Part shown: piece by piece, positions 8,571 through 16,509 of the stretch
Layout of the letters: every line of letters starts with the position of its first letter
Numbering within the stretch: position 1 is the first letter of the stretch
Source: a virus
IMG/VR virus record: IMGVR_UViG_3300049847_000663
Location: 1 to 64,000 of that record
Direction: 5' to 3' (one strand)
DNA: 64,000 bases
Notes under the pieces: generated by a model
The model's input: only the letters and a program-made list of their open reading frames with translations
The model's database searches: none
Told to the model about the DNA's origin: nothing
Position numbers and translations under genes: made by a program

Positions 8571-8773
8571 AACTTAAATACGAAGATATAATTAAAGTGG
8601 CTAAATATTTAGAAGAACATTGTAAACTTTCTCCCGTTTACGTAAATCCTAATGATCGAGGAACTGCTTTGATTATTAATGTTACAAACACAAAGCAAGA
8701 AAAGCTTACTATTACAATTTATGATGAGCAGTATTATATGAATGCTAAAATTGTAAAAGAGGAAGAGCTATGA
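8567..8773 (+). CDS. Hypothetical protein
   Basis: 68 aa, soluble, alpha/beta pattern (MKLKYEDIIKVAKYLEEHC...). It overlaps both neighbours by 4 nt in the operon. No known domain. Confidence 0.5.
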   Translation: MKLKYEDIIKVAKYLEEHCKLSPVYVNPNDRGTALIINVTNTKQEKLTITIYDEQYYMNAKIVKEEEL

Positions 8774-9141
8774 GCACTGAGCCTAGAAATATCCGCGAAG
8801 TCTTCCGAGAACATCAAGAAGATGACTTTGCTTGGTTTTGCTATAACCCAAATATCTGCGAAATAGCAGATGAAATAAAAGAGCTATTAGCGGCGCACGA
8901 TACCCTAGAACAAAAACTCGCTGTGGCGGTTGAGGCTTTAGAGTTTTATGAGAATGCAATTAATTACGCAAGCTCATCAATGGAAATTACAAAGGTTTGT
9001 GATAAAACAAATACTATAACGCTCGTCGAAAAGTTTGAGCAAGGTGATACTTATAACTACGGGACACCAATAATTTTAGACTCGGGTAATCGAGCAACTC
9101 AAGCTCTCTCTATCATTAATTCTAACAAGGAGGTAATTTGA
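8770..9141 (+). CDS. Hypothetical phage protein, ALEFYEN-type
   Basis: 123 aa. The pattern LEQKLAVAVEALEFYEN, then a gap, then NRATQALSIIN is common in small accessory proteins of phages and prophages, whose role is not known. The stop overlaps the next start (TTGA). Local base composition is slightly richer in GC than its neighbours. Confidence 0.6.
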   Translation: MSTEPRNIREVFREHQEDDFAWFCYNPNICEIADEIKELLAAHDTLEQKLAVAVEALEFYENAINYASSSMEITKVCDKTNTITLVEKFEQGDTYNYGTPIILDSGNRATQALSIINSNKEVI

Positions 9142-9326
9142 CTACTGAAATATATTGTAGTTTTTGTGAATATAAGTTTACAATAGAAGATTATTCATTT
9201 GGTCAAAATATACAATGTCCAAAATGTGAAAAACTAAATGGAACCGATTGGGACTACGTAGGTGACGGGGATAGTTTTGCTATTTGGACAACAAGTGAAC
9301 CTTTTATCTCAAAAGAGGAATTATGA
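9138..9326 (+). CDS. Small zinc-ribbon protein
   Basis: 62 aa with TTG as start. The choice is supported by a strong AAGGAGG 5-6 nt upstream and the TTGA overlap with the previous stop. Two CxxC pairs (YCSFCEYKF and IQCPKCEKL) form a classical zinc ribbon, followed by an acidic tail. It may bind nucleic acid or protein; target unknown. Confidence 0.65.
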   Translation: MTTEIYCSFCEYKFTIEDYSFGQNIQCPKCEKLNGTDWDYVGDGDSFAIWTTSEPFISKEEL

Positions 9327-9682
9327 GCTTCTTTTCATTAAATGAATTAAAAACAATCCAAGTAATACTAGATTCTAGAAGTAAAGCTGGAGACGGTACG
9401 GATGAAAATCCATACAGAAGTATTGTTAATGTATTTACCACTGGTGGTGAATTGATTGCAACAAATGATCATTTTGTTAATAACATGATAAATGATTATT
9501 ACAGAAATCTTCACAAACAGAGAAATAAAAAGATTAGCGATGAGCCTAAAGAATTCTCACTTGACGAAATTCACATGCAGATAGATAATAAGGCTTTAAG
9601 TATTACTATGCATTTAGATCAATGGAATAAAATCAAACTTTATGTTGAAAGTTTAGAAAAACAATTGAAAGAAAAAGAATAG
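9323..9682 (+). CDS. Hypothetical protein
   Basis: 119 aa (MSFFSLNELKTIQVILDSRS...). It contains a small beta segment followed by a C-terminal coiled coil. It overlaps the previous gene by 4 nt and the next by 1 nt. No family recognised. Confidence 0.55.
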   Translation: MSFFSLNELKTIQVILDSRSKAGDGTDENPYRSIVNVFTTGGELIATNDHFVNNMINDYYRNLHKQRNKKISDEPKEFSLDEIHMQIDNKALSITMHLDQWNKIKLYVESLEKQLKEKE

Positions 9683-9891
9683 TGAGTTTAACGCAATTAA
9701 ACCCGCAAATACCATTAATTACACCAAAAGGTGGAGCACAAGCAGTAGCCATTATTGATTATTCAGAAGAGCACGATTTAAAATGGGTTTGTATTTTAGA
9801 TGAAAATGGTGAAGTTTGGACGTTTAAGAATAGTGATGTTAGAGGGTATCCGAATGAGACAATGGGAAGAAAGAAGTTTAAAATTAAGTAA
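9682..9891 (+). CDS. Small phage protein (NPQIPLITPKG family)
   Basis: 69 aa with a GTG start. The opening TQLNPQIPLITPKGGAQAVA and the following IIDYSEEHDLKWVCILD match a family of tiny phage proteins of unknown function. It is the last gene of this plus-strand unit and ends convergently with the minus-strand endonuclease, overlapping it by 8 nt with no visible terminator between. Confidence 0.65.
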   Translation: MSLTQLNPQIPLITPKGGAQAVAIIDYSEEHDLKWVCILDENGEVWTFKNSDVRGYPNETMGRKKFKIK

Positions 9892-11200
9892 CTTTCCATT
9901 CATAAACATTAGAACCGGGAATTGGTATCTTTTTGTATCCAGCATCTAGCATATTTCGAGTTTCACTCTTTAAAGAACTATACTGCTCTCCCAATAACTT
10001 AAATAATCTTTTCTTTTGCGCTCGAGTTCTACTAATCACAATATCGTCTTTTTTGTAAACATAGCTAGGTTGACTTGATCTTAAAAATGTAAAGCCTAGT
10101 TTTTCATAAACTTTACCACCAGTTGAAAATCCTATAGTTGCATAAGTTAAAACATTAATTGGGTTTTTATCTTTTATAAAAAACTTAAACAAACGACTAG
10201 CTCCACCATGAACGAATGTGTTCTTTTTTGTACAAAGTCTTAGGATTTCCCATTGATAATTCTTATTAAAGCGCGGCTTTCCCATAGTCAATATACAAAC
10301 GAGTTCTTTATTATAAAACAAACCGTAAGACCAACTAGAAGCTATATACTTTTGTTTGTGGTTTAAATCCAAAAATTCCCGCTCTTCATTAACAAAAACT
10401 TCTTGAATTAAGCAATCACTAGCTCTAATTTTTTGAGGTGAATTGTCTATATAAGACCATAGATAGTTTTTATGCGGTCGATTTTTTAATATATTTCGCC
10501 TAATTGAAGTTTTATCAAAACCATGTTTAACAGCTTCAGATCCCGATTTAAACTCCAAGGCTTCTCCGGTCACTACATGTACACCTCTAACAGGCTTATC
10601 TTTTGTTTGGCGATTTTTATAGGATAAGTCTAGTTCTTCTTTAGTAAGAGTTTTTTTATTAGGACTTTTGTATGTAAGTTGGTGTTTTTTTTGGCAGTCT
10701 CTACAGATTCGCATAAGCCTATCCCAAGACTGACTGGATTTATTATACTCAGAAAGCAATTTTAGTTCTTCACATTTCGGACATTTTTTATGTGGGATAT
10801 TGTCAACTAAAACATGTTTATTCTTATTACTCGGCTCTCTTTTTTCATAATTCTTAGCTTTATTTGATATTTTTTGTCTAGTTTCTAAACTTTTAACAAA
10901 GGAACCGTCAACAATATTAGTTGTATTATAACCATTCGGGGCTATTGAGTTATATTGTTTAATATAGAATTCTTCTTTTTCCTTAAGAAGATTTACTGGA
11001 ATATTATCTTCAATAACAGAAGATTCAAAAGAATCCCAACCATAAGATTTAAGTGCATTGTAAAATGCTGGGCATTGATTGTAGGATTTGAAAGAATTAT
11101 TAGATTTACGCCATCTACGTTTAGGATCTTGAGTAGTTGAACCTACGTAGACTTTATTGTTAGTTTTATTCACATGTTTATATACGACGCCGGTTTTCAT
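9884..11200 (-). CDS. Composite GIY-YIG homing endonuclease
   Basis: 438 aa. The N-terminal GIY-YIG nuclease has GVVYKHVNKTNNKVYVGST with the downstream R and E residues (RRWRK; EKEEFYIKQYN). A CPKC...CRDCQ zinc pair lies near residues 139-171. A NUMOD-like DNA-binding segment (AVKHGFDKTSIRRNIL) follows. The C-terminal 150 residues (WSYGLFYNKELVCILTMG; YEKLGFTFLR) look like the GNAT-like domain found at the end of some homing endonucleases. It lies immediately downstream of the MCP terminator as a free-standing mobile gene. Confidence 0.85.
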   Translation of the reverse strand: MKTGVVYKHVNKTNNKVYVGSTTQDPKRRWRKSNNSFKSYNQCPAFYNALKSYGWDSFESSVIEDNIPVNLLKEKEEFYIKQYNSIAPNGYNTTNIVDGSFVKSLETRQKISNKAKNYEKREPSNKNKHVLVDNIPHKKCPKCEELKLLSEYNKSSQSWDRLMRICRDCQKKHQLTYKSPNKKTLTKEELDLSYKNRQTKDKPVRGVHVVTGEALEFKSGSEAVKHGFDKTSIRRNILKNRPHKNYLWSYIDNSPQKIRASDCLIQEVFVNEEREFLDLNHKQKYIASSWSYGLFYNKELVCILTMGKPRFNKNYQWEILRLCTKKNTFVHGGASRLFKFFIKDKNPINVLTYATIGFSTGGKVYEKLGFTFLRSSQPSYVYKKDDIVISRTRAQKKRLFKLLGEQYSSLKSETRNMLDAGYKKIPIPGSNVYEWKVT

Positions 11201-11263
11201 ATAAAGAGTATCTCATATTGTGATCAGGCTGTCAAGAATTATGTTTTGTCTGAGGACAAATAA

Positions 11264-11287
11264 AAAAGGGGCTTGGTAGCCCCTTTT
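11264..11287 (-). terminator. Rho-independent terminator after MCP
   Basis: Perfect 10-bp stem AAAAGGGGCT / AGCCCCTTTT with a 4-nt loop, followed on the minus strand by more T residues. The A/T-flanked stem could work in both directions. It sits between the MCP stop and the free-standing endonuclease. Confidence 0.85.
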
Positions 11288-11313
11288 AGTTAACTAGTTG
11301 AAATTGTTAAGTT

Positions 11314-12392
11314 TTAATTAACAATATTCGATACAAGTACGTTCTGACCTGGAGCATAGCAAAAAAGTGCTTGATCACAGTAACAACGTAGCTCATATCC
11401 GTTAGCTTCTTCAAGTTCACGGAAGAATTTACCTTCAGCACCAGGACGGTTGAAAGTAATATCAGTAGAACCGATTCTCTCCATAGTCTCAAGGCTAAGA
11501 ATATAAGCATAACCTTGTTTGCAATAGATAGAAGAAACGATTTCAACTTTACCGTTTTGACCGTAGAATGTGATTTCTTGAGATCCGTTAGACAAACTGT
11601 TAACAGAATAAGATTGATCGTACATTCTAAGAGCAGCTTGTTCAGTCAAAAGATCAGACCAAGTGCGTGGGTTAACAAGAACCAATACTGCACTGTCAAG
11701 ACCTTTTTCTACTGCACGAGCGATTGCATCTTGCAATTTAGCAAAAGAAAGCGTAGAAGAACCGGCAGAGTAAACGTTTCCAGTCCACAAGCTATAGTTA
11801 GCTCCGTTAATTCCGAAAAGTGTACCAGTATTAGAAATGATTGAGTGAACACCCAAGAATTCCTGACCTTTAGCAGACTTGTAGAAAATAACGTCAGTAG
11901 CAACTGTACCAGCAGGAACTGCATCAACAGTGATGCTTTGATTCTGCATGCTTACAGCAGTTACTTGAGCAGACCCACGAAGAGTAGAAAGAGTAGCATC
12001 GTAGATTTCGATCTTCATTTGCTCTCCACCAACCCAGATTCCTGGAGCCCATTCGCTAGTAGTGATAGTGATTACACCTGCGCCCGGAAGAGCAGCAACT
12101 GTACCAATACCAACACCACCGTACATCATACCAACTTCAACGCGCTTAGTCATTGAACGTAGCATGTTACGTACTAGGAACTTAGTAGATTGTTCAAACG
12201 CAGCTTCGCTTGTCATAGAACGAGAAGCAGCAGCAACGCTGATACGTGAACGAAGAACCATTTCGCTTGAAACGATTGAAGCTTCTTTCAATTGACCAGC
12301 AACAGCTGCATCAAGAGCAAAAGCATCGCCAGAGTTACTGTAAGTAACACCGTGTTCCAATCCAAGTACTACCGGTTGTAGATCATTTGTTA
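11314..12392 (-). CDS. Major capsid protein, exon 2
   Basis: C-terminal exon of the split capsid gene. In frame it reads VTNDLQPVVLGLEHGVTYS and continues to the stop at 11314. The PVVLGLEHGVTY segment, followed by helices and LVNPRTWSDLL, is typical of HK97-fold capsids of podovirus-like phages. The 3' splice point at 12393/12392 is a prediction: it is the only G near the intron end that restores the frame with exon 1. The joined product is 407 aa. Without splicing, frame 12360-11314 starting at TTG would lack the N-arm. Confidence 0.85.
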
Positions 12393-12463
12393 CGCGCTTT
12401 TTAAGCGGGATTGAGCATTTCTGTCAATCTCTGACGTTTTATATATAGCGTCAGGTCGGAAAT

Positions 12464-13075
12464 TCATTGAATTTTATATAACATACTAGGATGAATGTGT
12501 TTTTTTATTAATTTTACAAATTTTTCTTTATTTTCTTTTTTTGTAAATTTAATACATGGATATTTTTTATGTTCTAAATACACTTTACATTCTAGATTAA
12601 AAGTTTTTCTTATGTGATCAGCCAATAAATTAACTTCATTTAAAGAAAAATCACCTATCGAAATTTTAAAAGCTTTAATCTTACCTTCAAAAGTTTCTTT
12701 ACAACCATCATCCATAAATAAAACAGCCAAAGAAATCTCATTAAAATGTTTTAATATCTCAGGAGTTATTGTTTTTTTACCATCAATATACATTCTTTTA
12801 TATAAAGCTGTAAATCGGTGGTCAGAACGTGTCCAGAATCTATAAAAATTACTTCTTTTACCCGATGGACTGGTCATTCCTTTAGCCAAACAACTTTTAC
12901 TAGCTACCGAAAACCACTTAGAAATAGAATATAATTTCCATTCTCCGTAATTTTTTTGTTTTTCGCAGTGTCCAAAAAGAATATGTTTCTTCTCTTTGCC
13001 CGCAAAACTAGCATCTCCCAAAAGTGTACCTATTAAAAATGCTCTTCTTTGTTTCCTAGTCATTCTCACTCCCAT
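12464..13075 (-). CDS. LAGLIDADG homing endonuclease in the MCP intron
   Basis: 203 aa. Two LAGLIDADG-type motifs are visible: AFLIGTLLGDASF near residue 13 and LAVLFMDDGCKE near residue 118. The layout fits the LAGLIDADG DNA endonuclease family commonly carried by group I introns. It lies between the P7-like element and the 3' splice site, in the same orientation as the capsid gene. It should cut intron-less capsid genes; some relatives also act as splicing maturases. Confidence 0.9.
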   Translation of the reverse strand: MGVRMTRKQRRAFLIGTLLGDASFAGKEKKHILFGHCEKQKNYGEWKLYSISKWFSVASKSCLAKGMTSPSGKRSNFYRFWTRSDHRFTALYKRMYIDGKKTITPEILKHFNEISLAVLFMDDGCKETFEGKIKAFKISIGDFSLNEVNLLADHIRKTFNLECKVYLEHKKYPCIKFTKKENKEKFVKLIKKHIHPSMLYKIQ

Positions 13076-13226
13076 AAGCAGGGTTGATTTTATTTTTTCA
13101 ATGAAACTATCGCTTCTTCCATAAGGAAGTCAATTCATTTAGTCTCTCAGGCCGAAATTATCTTGCCCCTTGTTGTCCTAAAAGTCATTATACCACTTTA
13201 GGAGTTCCAAGTCAATTAGAATTGAT

Positions 13227-13769
13227 TTATAGGAATTTAAACTTATACCCTCTAGTGTGCGGTCTTTTTCCATTGCACACTAAAGATACCTTACTTTCTC
13301 GAAGACCCAAAGCTACACAAGCTTGTCGCATACTTTTGTATGTTTTTCCGTCGTTTAAACAGATAACTGGCCTAGAGTTAGCTTCGCTTATTTTTCTATT
13401 ATGTTCTGGACTATTTGGAGTAGTTCGTTTATAGTCATGATTCGGAAAAGGTTTTCCTTTTCTTTCTAATGACCATTTGGCTTTTTGCTCTTCTGAGTGT
13501 AAATTAGAATAACCGTTAATTGATTTTGGGCTAATATTCCAACCAGTTTTTCTAGTTTGATATTGTTCAATTAATAATTCTTCTAAAGTTACCGCTTCTT
13601 GAAGAGTTAAATCTTCTTGAGCTATTTCCATAAAATAGTCTTTTTTAACAAACTTTTTTCTATCTACGTGCTGTTGAAAGCGTTTAGCTAGAGGTTGACT
13701 TGTTAAACCGACATACATAATAAAATTATCAGATCTTCTTTTAATAAGATAAACTTTATAAGTTTTCAT
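13227..13769 (-). CDS. GIY-YIG homing endonuclease in the MCP intron
   Basis: 180 aa. The GIY-YIG core is degenerate but clear: YKVYLIKRR...MYVGLTSQPLAKRFQQH, with the catalytic Glu region LEELLIEQYQ. A C-terminal NUMOD-type recognition segment (KSMRQACVALGLRESKVSLV) resembles a helix-turn-helix. It occupies the 5' part of the intron, like the endonuclease of the T4 td intron. It is the second endonuclease gene in this one intron. Confidence 0.88.
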   Translation of the reverse strand: MKTYKVYLIKRRSDNFIMYVGLTSQPLAKRFQQHVDRKKFVKKDYFMEIAQEDLTLQEAVTLEELLIEQYQTRKTGWNISPKSINGYSNLHSEEQKAKWSLERKGKPFPNHDYKRTTPNSPEHNRKISEANSRPVICLNDGKTYKSMRQACVALGLRESKVSLVCNGKRPHTRGYKFKFL

Positions 13770-13842
13770 TTTTTATATCCTTCCCGAGCGGGATTGAATT
13801 TTTCCTAAAGGGATTTGAACCCTCAAACAGCATCTATAGTTT

Positions 13843-13987
13843 ACTGTTTACCGATTTGACCTTGTCCCTTAACAAAGGGAATTCTCTGCATGAGCTTCGT
13901 ATTTTCTGGTTCCAAATTTTCGATTTTGGAAGCATATACGTTTTTAAAGTTACCATCCAAGGTACTTAAATTATTCGTAGTAGCCAT
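13843..13987 (-). CDS. Major capsid protein, exon 1
   Basis: N-terminal exon, ATG at 13987 with AGGAG upstream. It encodes MATTNNLSTLDGNFKNVYAS then ENLEPENTKLMQRIPFVKGQ, and reaches an in-frame TAA just past the predicted splice site after GGT AAA CAG T. Joining to exon 2 gives GKQ-LTNDLQPVVLG without a stop. The N-terminal arm pattern followed by the IPFVKG segment is typical of phage capsid proteins. Confidence 0.85.
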
Positions 13988-14178
13988 TATATACTCCTTA
14001 TTAATTAGTTAAATGGCGGTTCATATTGAACCATTAATTAATTAAAAGTTGCATAACATGACCTTATTTACATTGATGGGCGTATCAGCTAGGCCAAAAG
14101 GGTACTAGAGATTCCTAAAAAGTAAAAAGGACTATTATGTTACCTTTTTTAAACACTATCGGACCCATTCCTCAAGTG
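13988..14178 (-). promoter_or_regulatory. MCP leader with inverted repeat near the RBS
   Basis: The untranslated leader runs from late-promoter copy B to the MCP start. It contains a near-perfect inverted repeat centred at about 14025 (GGTTCA at 14018-14023 with TGAACC at 14027-14032, extended by AT-rich arms). The hairpin sits just upstream of the AGGAG site and may affect mRNA stability or translation. No ORF is seen. Confidence 0.45.
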
Positions 14179-14200
14179 CATACTATATTTGTTAAAATTT
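14179..14200 (-). promoter_or_regulatory. Putative late promoter, copy B (MCP)
   Basis: Minus strand reads ATTTTAACAAATATAGTATG, identical over about 18 nt to copy C. It lies upstream of the MCP leader and downstream of the scaffold terminator, so the capsid gene would have its own promoter. Confidence 0.65.
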
Positions 14201-14261
14201 TGCAATAAAAATCTAAATAGTATCGCTTTTTTATAGTTTAAATCTGTAAGTCTTTGAATTT

Positions 14262-14304
14262 ATTAGATATTGCATATTAGAATATGGAATATCTAATATG
14301 CAAT
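14262..14304 (-). repeat. Two mutually exclusive hairpins
   Basis: Arms ATTGCATATTAG (14269-14280) and CTAATATGCAAT (14293-14304) pair perfectly. ATTAGATATT (14262-14271) and AATATCTAAT (14288-14297) also pair perfectly. The pairs overlap, so only one can form at a time. The element lies between the scaffold terminator and promoter B. Confidence 0.6.
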
Positions 14305-14335
14305 AAAAAGAGGAGGAAGATTTTATCCTTCCTCC
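14304..14335 (-). terminator. Rho-independent terminator after scaffold gene
   Basis: Minus strand has the 8-bp stem GGAGGAAG / CTTCCTCC (14312-14319 with 14328-14335) followed by TCTTTTTAT. It ends the portal-to-scaffold transcript before the separate capsid promoter. Confidence 0.75.
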
Positions 14336-14378
14336 CCGGGTTTGGTAGAGTATATTTCATCTCATCCAAAAATTCAAA

Positions 14379-15350
14379 TTAACGACCGATTTTATTCCAA
14401 AAATCTTTAGGATTTACTTTCTTAGCCGGTTCAGCTTTTGCTTGATTTCTAGCAATTTCAGATTCTCCGGTTGACTTAATAGAAGAAGGAGATTGAACTT
14501 CTTTCATCTTAGCTAAACGTCTTTTTTTCATTTTATTAAGAACGTTATCACCAAGAAATCCCTCAATAATATCTTCCGGAAATGCTTCAAACATTTCACG
14601 AATTTCATTTTTAATGCTTTTTTGAACTAAAGGAACTACATCTTTTACTGAAAGTTGTTTACCTTGTTCAAGACCTATAGAAAGATATTCAGCGATTCTT
14701 TTTACGACATATGGGGATTTTGGTAACTCTGCTGTCGATAAAGCTGTTGTGATTTGATCGTCCATATCACGCATATAAGATTCGCGAATACGAGCTTCTT
14801 CAGCGTCAGTCTTTTCTCTTTCCAAAGATTCTCTACGTTGACGTTCAGTTTCTAATTGACGTTGAAGTTCTTCACGTTCTTTTTGTTCAGGAGATTTTTC
14901 CATTTCCTTAAGGCGTTCTTCCATGTACTTAGCAGTTAAATCATCTGGATCATACCCAGCTTCTTTAAGTAGCGCGAAAGGATCGCGTTGAAGCATCTCG
15001 GCGATTGCTTGCATTTGTTTCTTAACTTTAGCTGATTCTTGAAAAGTTTGATCTGCACCTAAAGCTTTTTCGTACATTTGTTTAATTTCTTTTTCATTCA
15101 TGAAATCAATCTCTCGCTCAAGTTCTTTACCGTGAACTTTAAGCTTAAGTTTCTTTTTCATTTCTTTTACTTCTTGTTTAGAAGGGTCGGCTTGAGGTTG
15201 TTCAGGTTGTTGACCTGTACGCTCTTCGGCTAAAATTTGTTGTACATCAGCTTCGCCAATTTCATTAGAAGCGGTACTAGCTCCTGTAGAAGTAACTGGG
15301 GCTGTATTTGTTGATGTTGGTGCAGCGGGAGCTGCGACGGGTTGTGACAT
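14379..15350 (-). CDS. Scaffolding protein
   Basis: 323 aa, highly charged. It has a low-complexity Ala/Thr/Pro N-terminus, then LKLKVHGKELEREIDFMNEK, a segment typical of podovirus scaffolds. A long coiled coil (about residues 145-195, rich in Glu/Arg/Gln) follows, and a basic C-terminal tail (MKKRRLAKMK) could contact the capsid protein. It lies immediately upstream of MCP, the usual scaffold position. The start is preceded by AGGAGAAACAA. Scaffold is an inference from composition and position. Confidence 0.8.
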   Translation of the reverse strand: MSQPVAAPAAPTSTNTAPVTSTGASTASNEIGEADVQQILAEERTGQQPEQPQADPSKQEVKEMKKKLKLKVHGKELEREIDFMNEKEIKQMYEKALGADQTFQESAKVKKQMQAIAEMLQRDPFALLKEAGYDPDDLTAKYMEERLKEMEKSPEQKEREELQRQLETERQRRESLEREKTDAEEARIRESYMRDMDDQITTALSTAELPKSPYVVKRIAEYLSIGLEQGKQLSVKDVVPLVQKSIKNEIREMFEAFPEDIIEGFLGDNVLNKMKKRRLAKMKEVQSPSSIKSTGESEIARNQAKAEPAKKVNPKDFWNKIGR

Positions 15351-15419
15351 TTGTTTCTCCTGGAACGGCGCTGATGCTTAGTTCCTATTTCATTAAAATG
15401 CGACTTCTGGAAGCCAGAT

Positions 15420-15587
15420 TTATCGCAAAAGTTTTGCTATATAATCAACCAACTGTTCTTTATGTGCGACATAAAAAACTAATATCGCAATTAATAAACG
15501 ATTAGAATATTTCTTAATTTTAAGATTTTTCTTAAAACGTTTTTTATCTTTAGACTCGCCCGGTTTTGTAAATCTAAGTTTTGCCAT
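15420..15587 (-). CDS. Small membrane protein (holin candidate)
   Basis: 55 aa (MAKLRFTKPGESKDKKRFKK...), with a basic N-terminus and one membrane helix (LLIAILVFYVAH). It overlaps the end of the papain-like peptidase gene by 14 nt. A single membrane span plus charged end would fit a holin or a virion-associated membrane peptide, but nothing specific identifies it. Confidence 0.55.
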   Translation of the reverse strand: MAKLRFTKPGESKDKKRFKKNLKIKKYSNRLLIAILVFYVAHKEQLVDYIAKLLR

Positions 15588-16089
15588 TGGACTTCTTTAA
15601 AAAATAGTTACACATTTTAGCGGGGGTTGTCATGGAGTAGTTGTATCCAGATAACCTTCCGGCAAATTCAGTACAAAAAAAGTAATCTTCTCTTTCCCAT
15701 TTATTAGTTTCAGGTAATGGTGTATTAAATATATGTTTTTTAAGCATACATTTAGCAAAATATAAAATACCTAACCAATCGTATTTTTTTCCCCACATCT
15801 CAAAAAGAAGATCTTTTTTCTTTTCTTCTAAAACCTCAAAATCATGTGGACATTCTAGCTTGTATAATTCTTGATTGATCTCAAGCCATTTATTATAAGG
15901 GATTAATCTTACTCCAGTAGATAGTGTAGATTCAATTACCAAACAGTCACCAAACAGAACAGCAACATGAGATGGAATTCCTTTATTTAATTCGGTAACA
16001 TCGTCTTTATAAAAACCGCTACCCCAAGAAATAAGCTTAGATCCTATTTTTTTATTTTTACTAAATAAATAATAAACTTTTTTATTCAT
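15574..16089 (-). CDS. Permuted papain-like peptidase/amidase (YiiX-like)
   Basis: 171 aa. The pattern resembles the circularly permuted NlpC/P60 (YiiX/YebB-like) superfamily: HVAVLFGDCLVIEST early with the His, VRLIPYNKWL, YDWLGILYF, and the cysteine in FFCTEFAGRLSGY. Such enzymes act on peptides or acyl groups. In the virion block it could be a structural enzyme that acts on the host envelope at entry. The assignment rests on motif order only. Confidence 0.7.
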   Translation of the reverse strand: MNKKVYYLFSKNKKIGSKLISWGSGFYKDDVTELNKGIPSHVAVLFGDCLVIESTLSTGVRLIPYNKWLEINQELYKLECPHDFEVLEEKKKDLLFEMWGKKYDWLGILYFAKCMLKKHIFNTPLPETNKWEREDYFFCTEFAGRLSGYNYSMTTPAKMCNYFLKKSNGKT

Positions 16090-16090
16090 A

Positions 16091-16501
16091 CTATTTAGTC
16101 AATCGTTGCTGTAGCTTGTACTGTCTCACTTCAGATTTATCTGCAATTCCACCAATTAACTGTTCGGTCCCAACTGACACTTGATTAGATCGAACTAATT
16201 GTTCTATTATTTGACAAGAAGCTTTTTCTAAATCTAAACACGCATGTAATTTGCTATAATTATCTTGACCTAATTGAATCGATACCGCTTTTTGACAAGC
16301 TAACATATTAATTTCATTTAAATTAGGAGAAAGTCCTAAACCTATCATACGTTCAACTACGTCGTCGTAATTACTATCAGCTTCGGAATATATTTCACCA
16401 AGAAACTCATGATCTTGATTAAAAACAACACGGGATACTAAATTATGTGCATTATGTGCAAATATATTTAGTGTTTTTAAAATAACAGCCAGTTCTTTCA
16501 T
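16091..16501 (-). CDS. Dps/ferritin-like protein
   Basis: 136 aa. The segment HNLVSRVVFNQDHEFLGEIY followed by YDDVVERMIGLG matches the Dps family. His19, His31, Asp46 and Glu50 reproduce the spacing of the ferroxidase ligands (12, 15 and 4 residues apart). The residue four after the second His is Gly rather than Asp, so iron oxidation may be impaired. It lies between structural genes and may be packaged or made late. Dps proteins oxidise iron and protect DNA; a phage role is inferred. Confidence 0.7.
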   Translation of the reverse strand: MKELAVILKTLNIFAHNAHNLVSRVVFNQDHEFLGEIYSEADSNYDDVVERMIGLGLSPNLNEINMLACQKAVSIQLGQDNYSKLHACLDLEKASCQIIEQLVRSNQVSVGTEQLIGGIADKSEVRQYKLQQRLTK

Positions 16502-16509
16502 AGTATCTC

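Larger units (their letters stand above)
12393..13842 (-). other. Group I intron in the major capsid gene
   Basis: 1450 bp interrupting the MCP frame. At the 5' end AAACAGT (exon) pairs with GCTGTTT in the intron, ending in the U-G wobble expected of P1. A P7-like pair GAGACTA (13140-13146) / TAGTTTC (13103-13109) brackets a TTCC-TTAT-GGAA hairpin like P8. The intron ends with G at 12393. A GIY-YIG gene lies before P7 and a LAGLIDADG gene after it. Class and exact pairings need covariance modelling. Confidence 0.8.

Noticed and set aside
11314-12360. Capsid protein as a 348-aa gene starting at TTG 12360
   Set aside because: The frame continues upstream to the splice site and the missing N-arm is encoded by exon 1 at 13843-13987.
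13806-13830. tRNA on the minus strand inside the MCP intron
   Set aside because: GGGTTCAAATCCC looks like a T-arm, but no acceptor stem or anticodon arm surrounds it; it is part of the intron.
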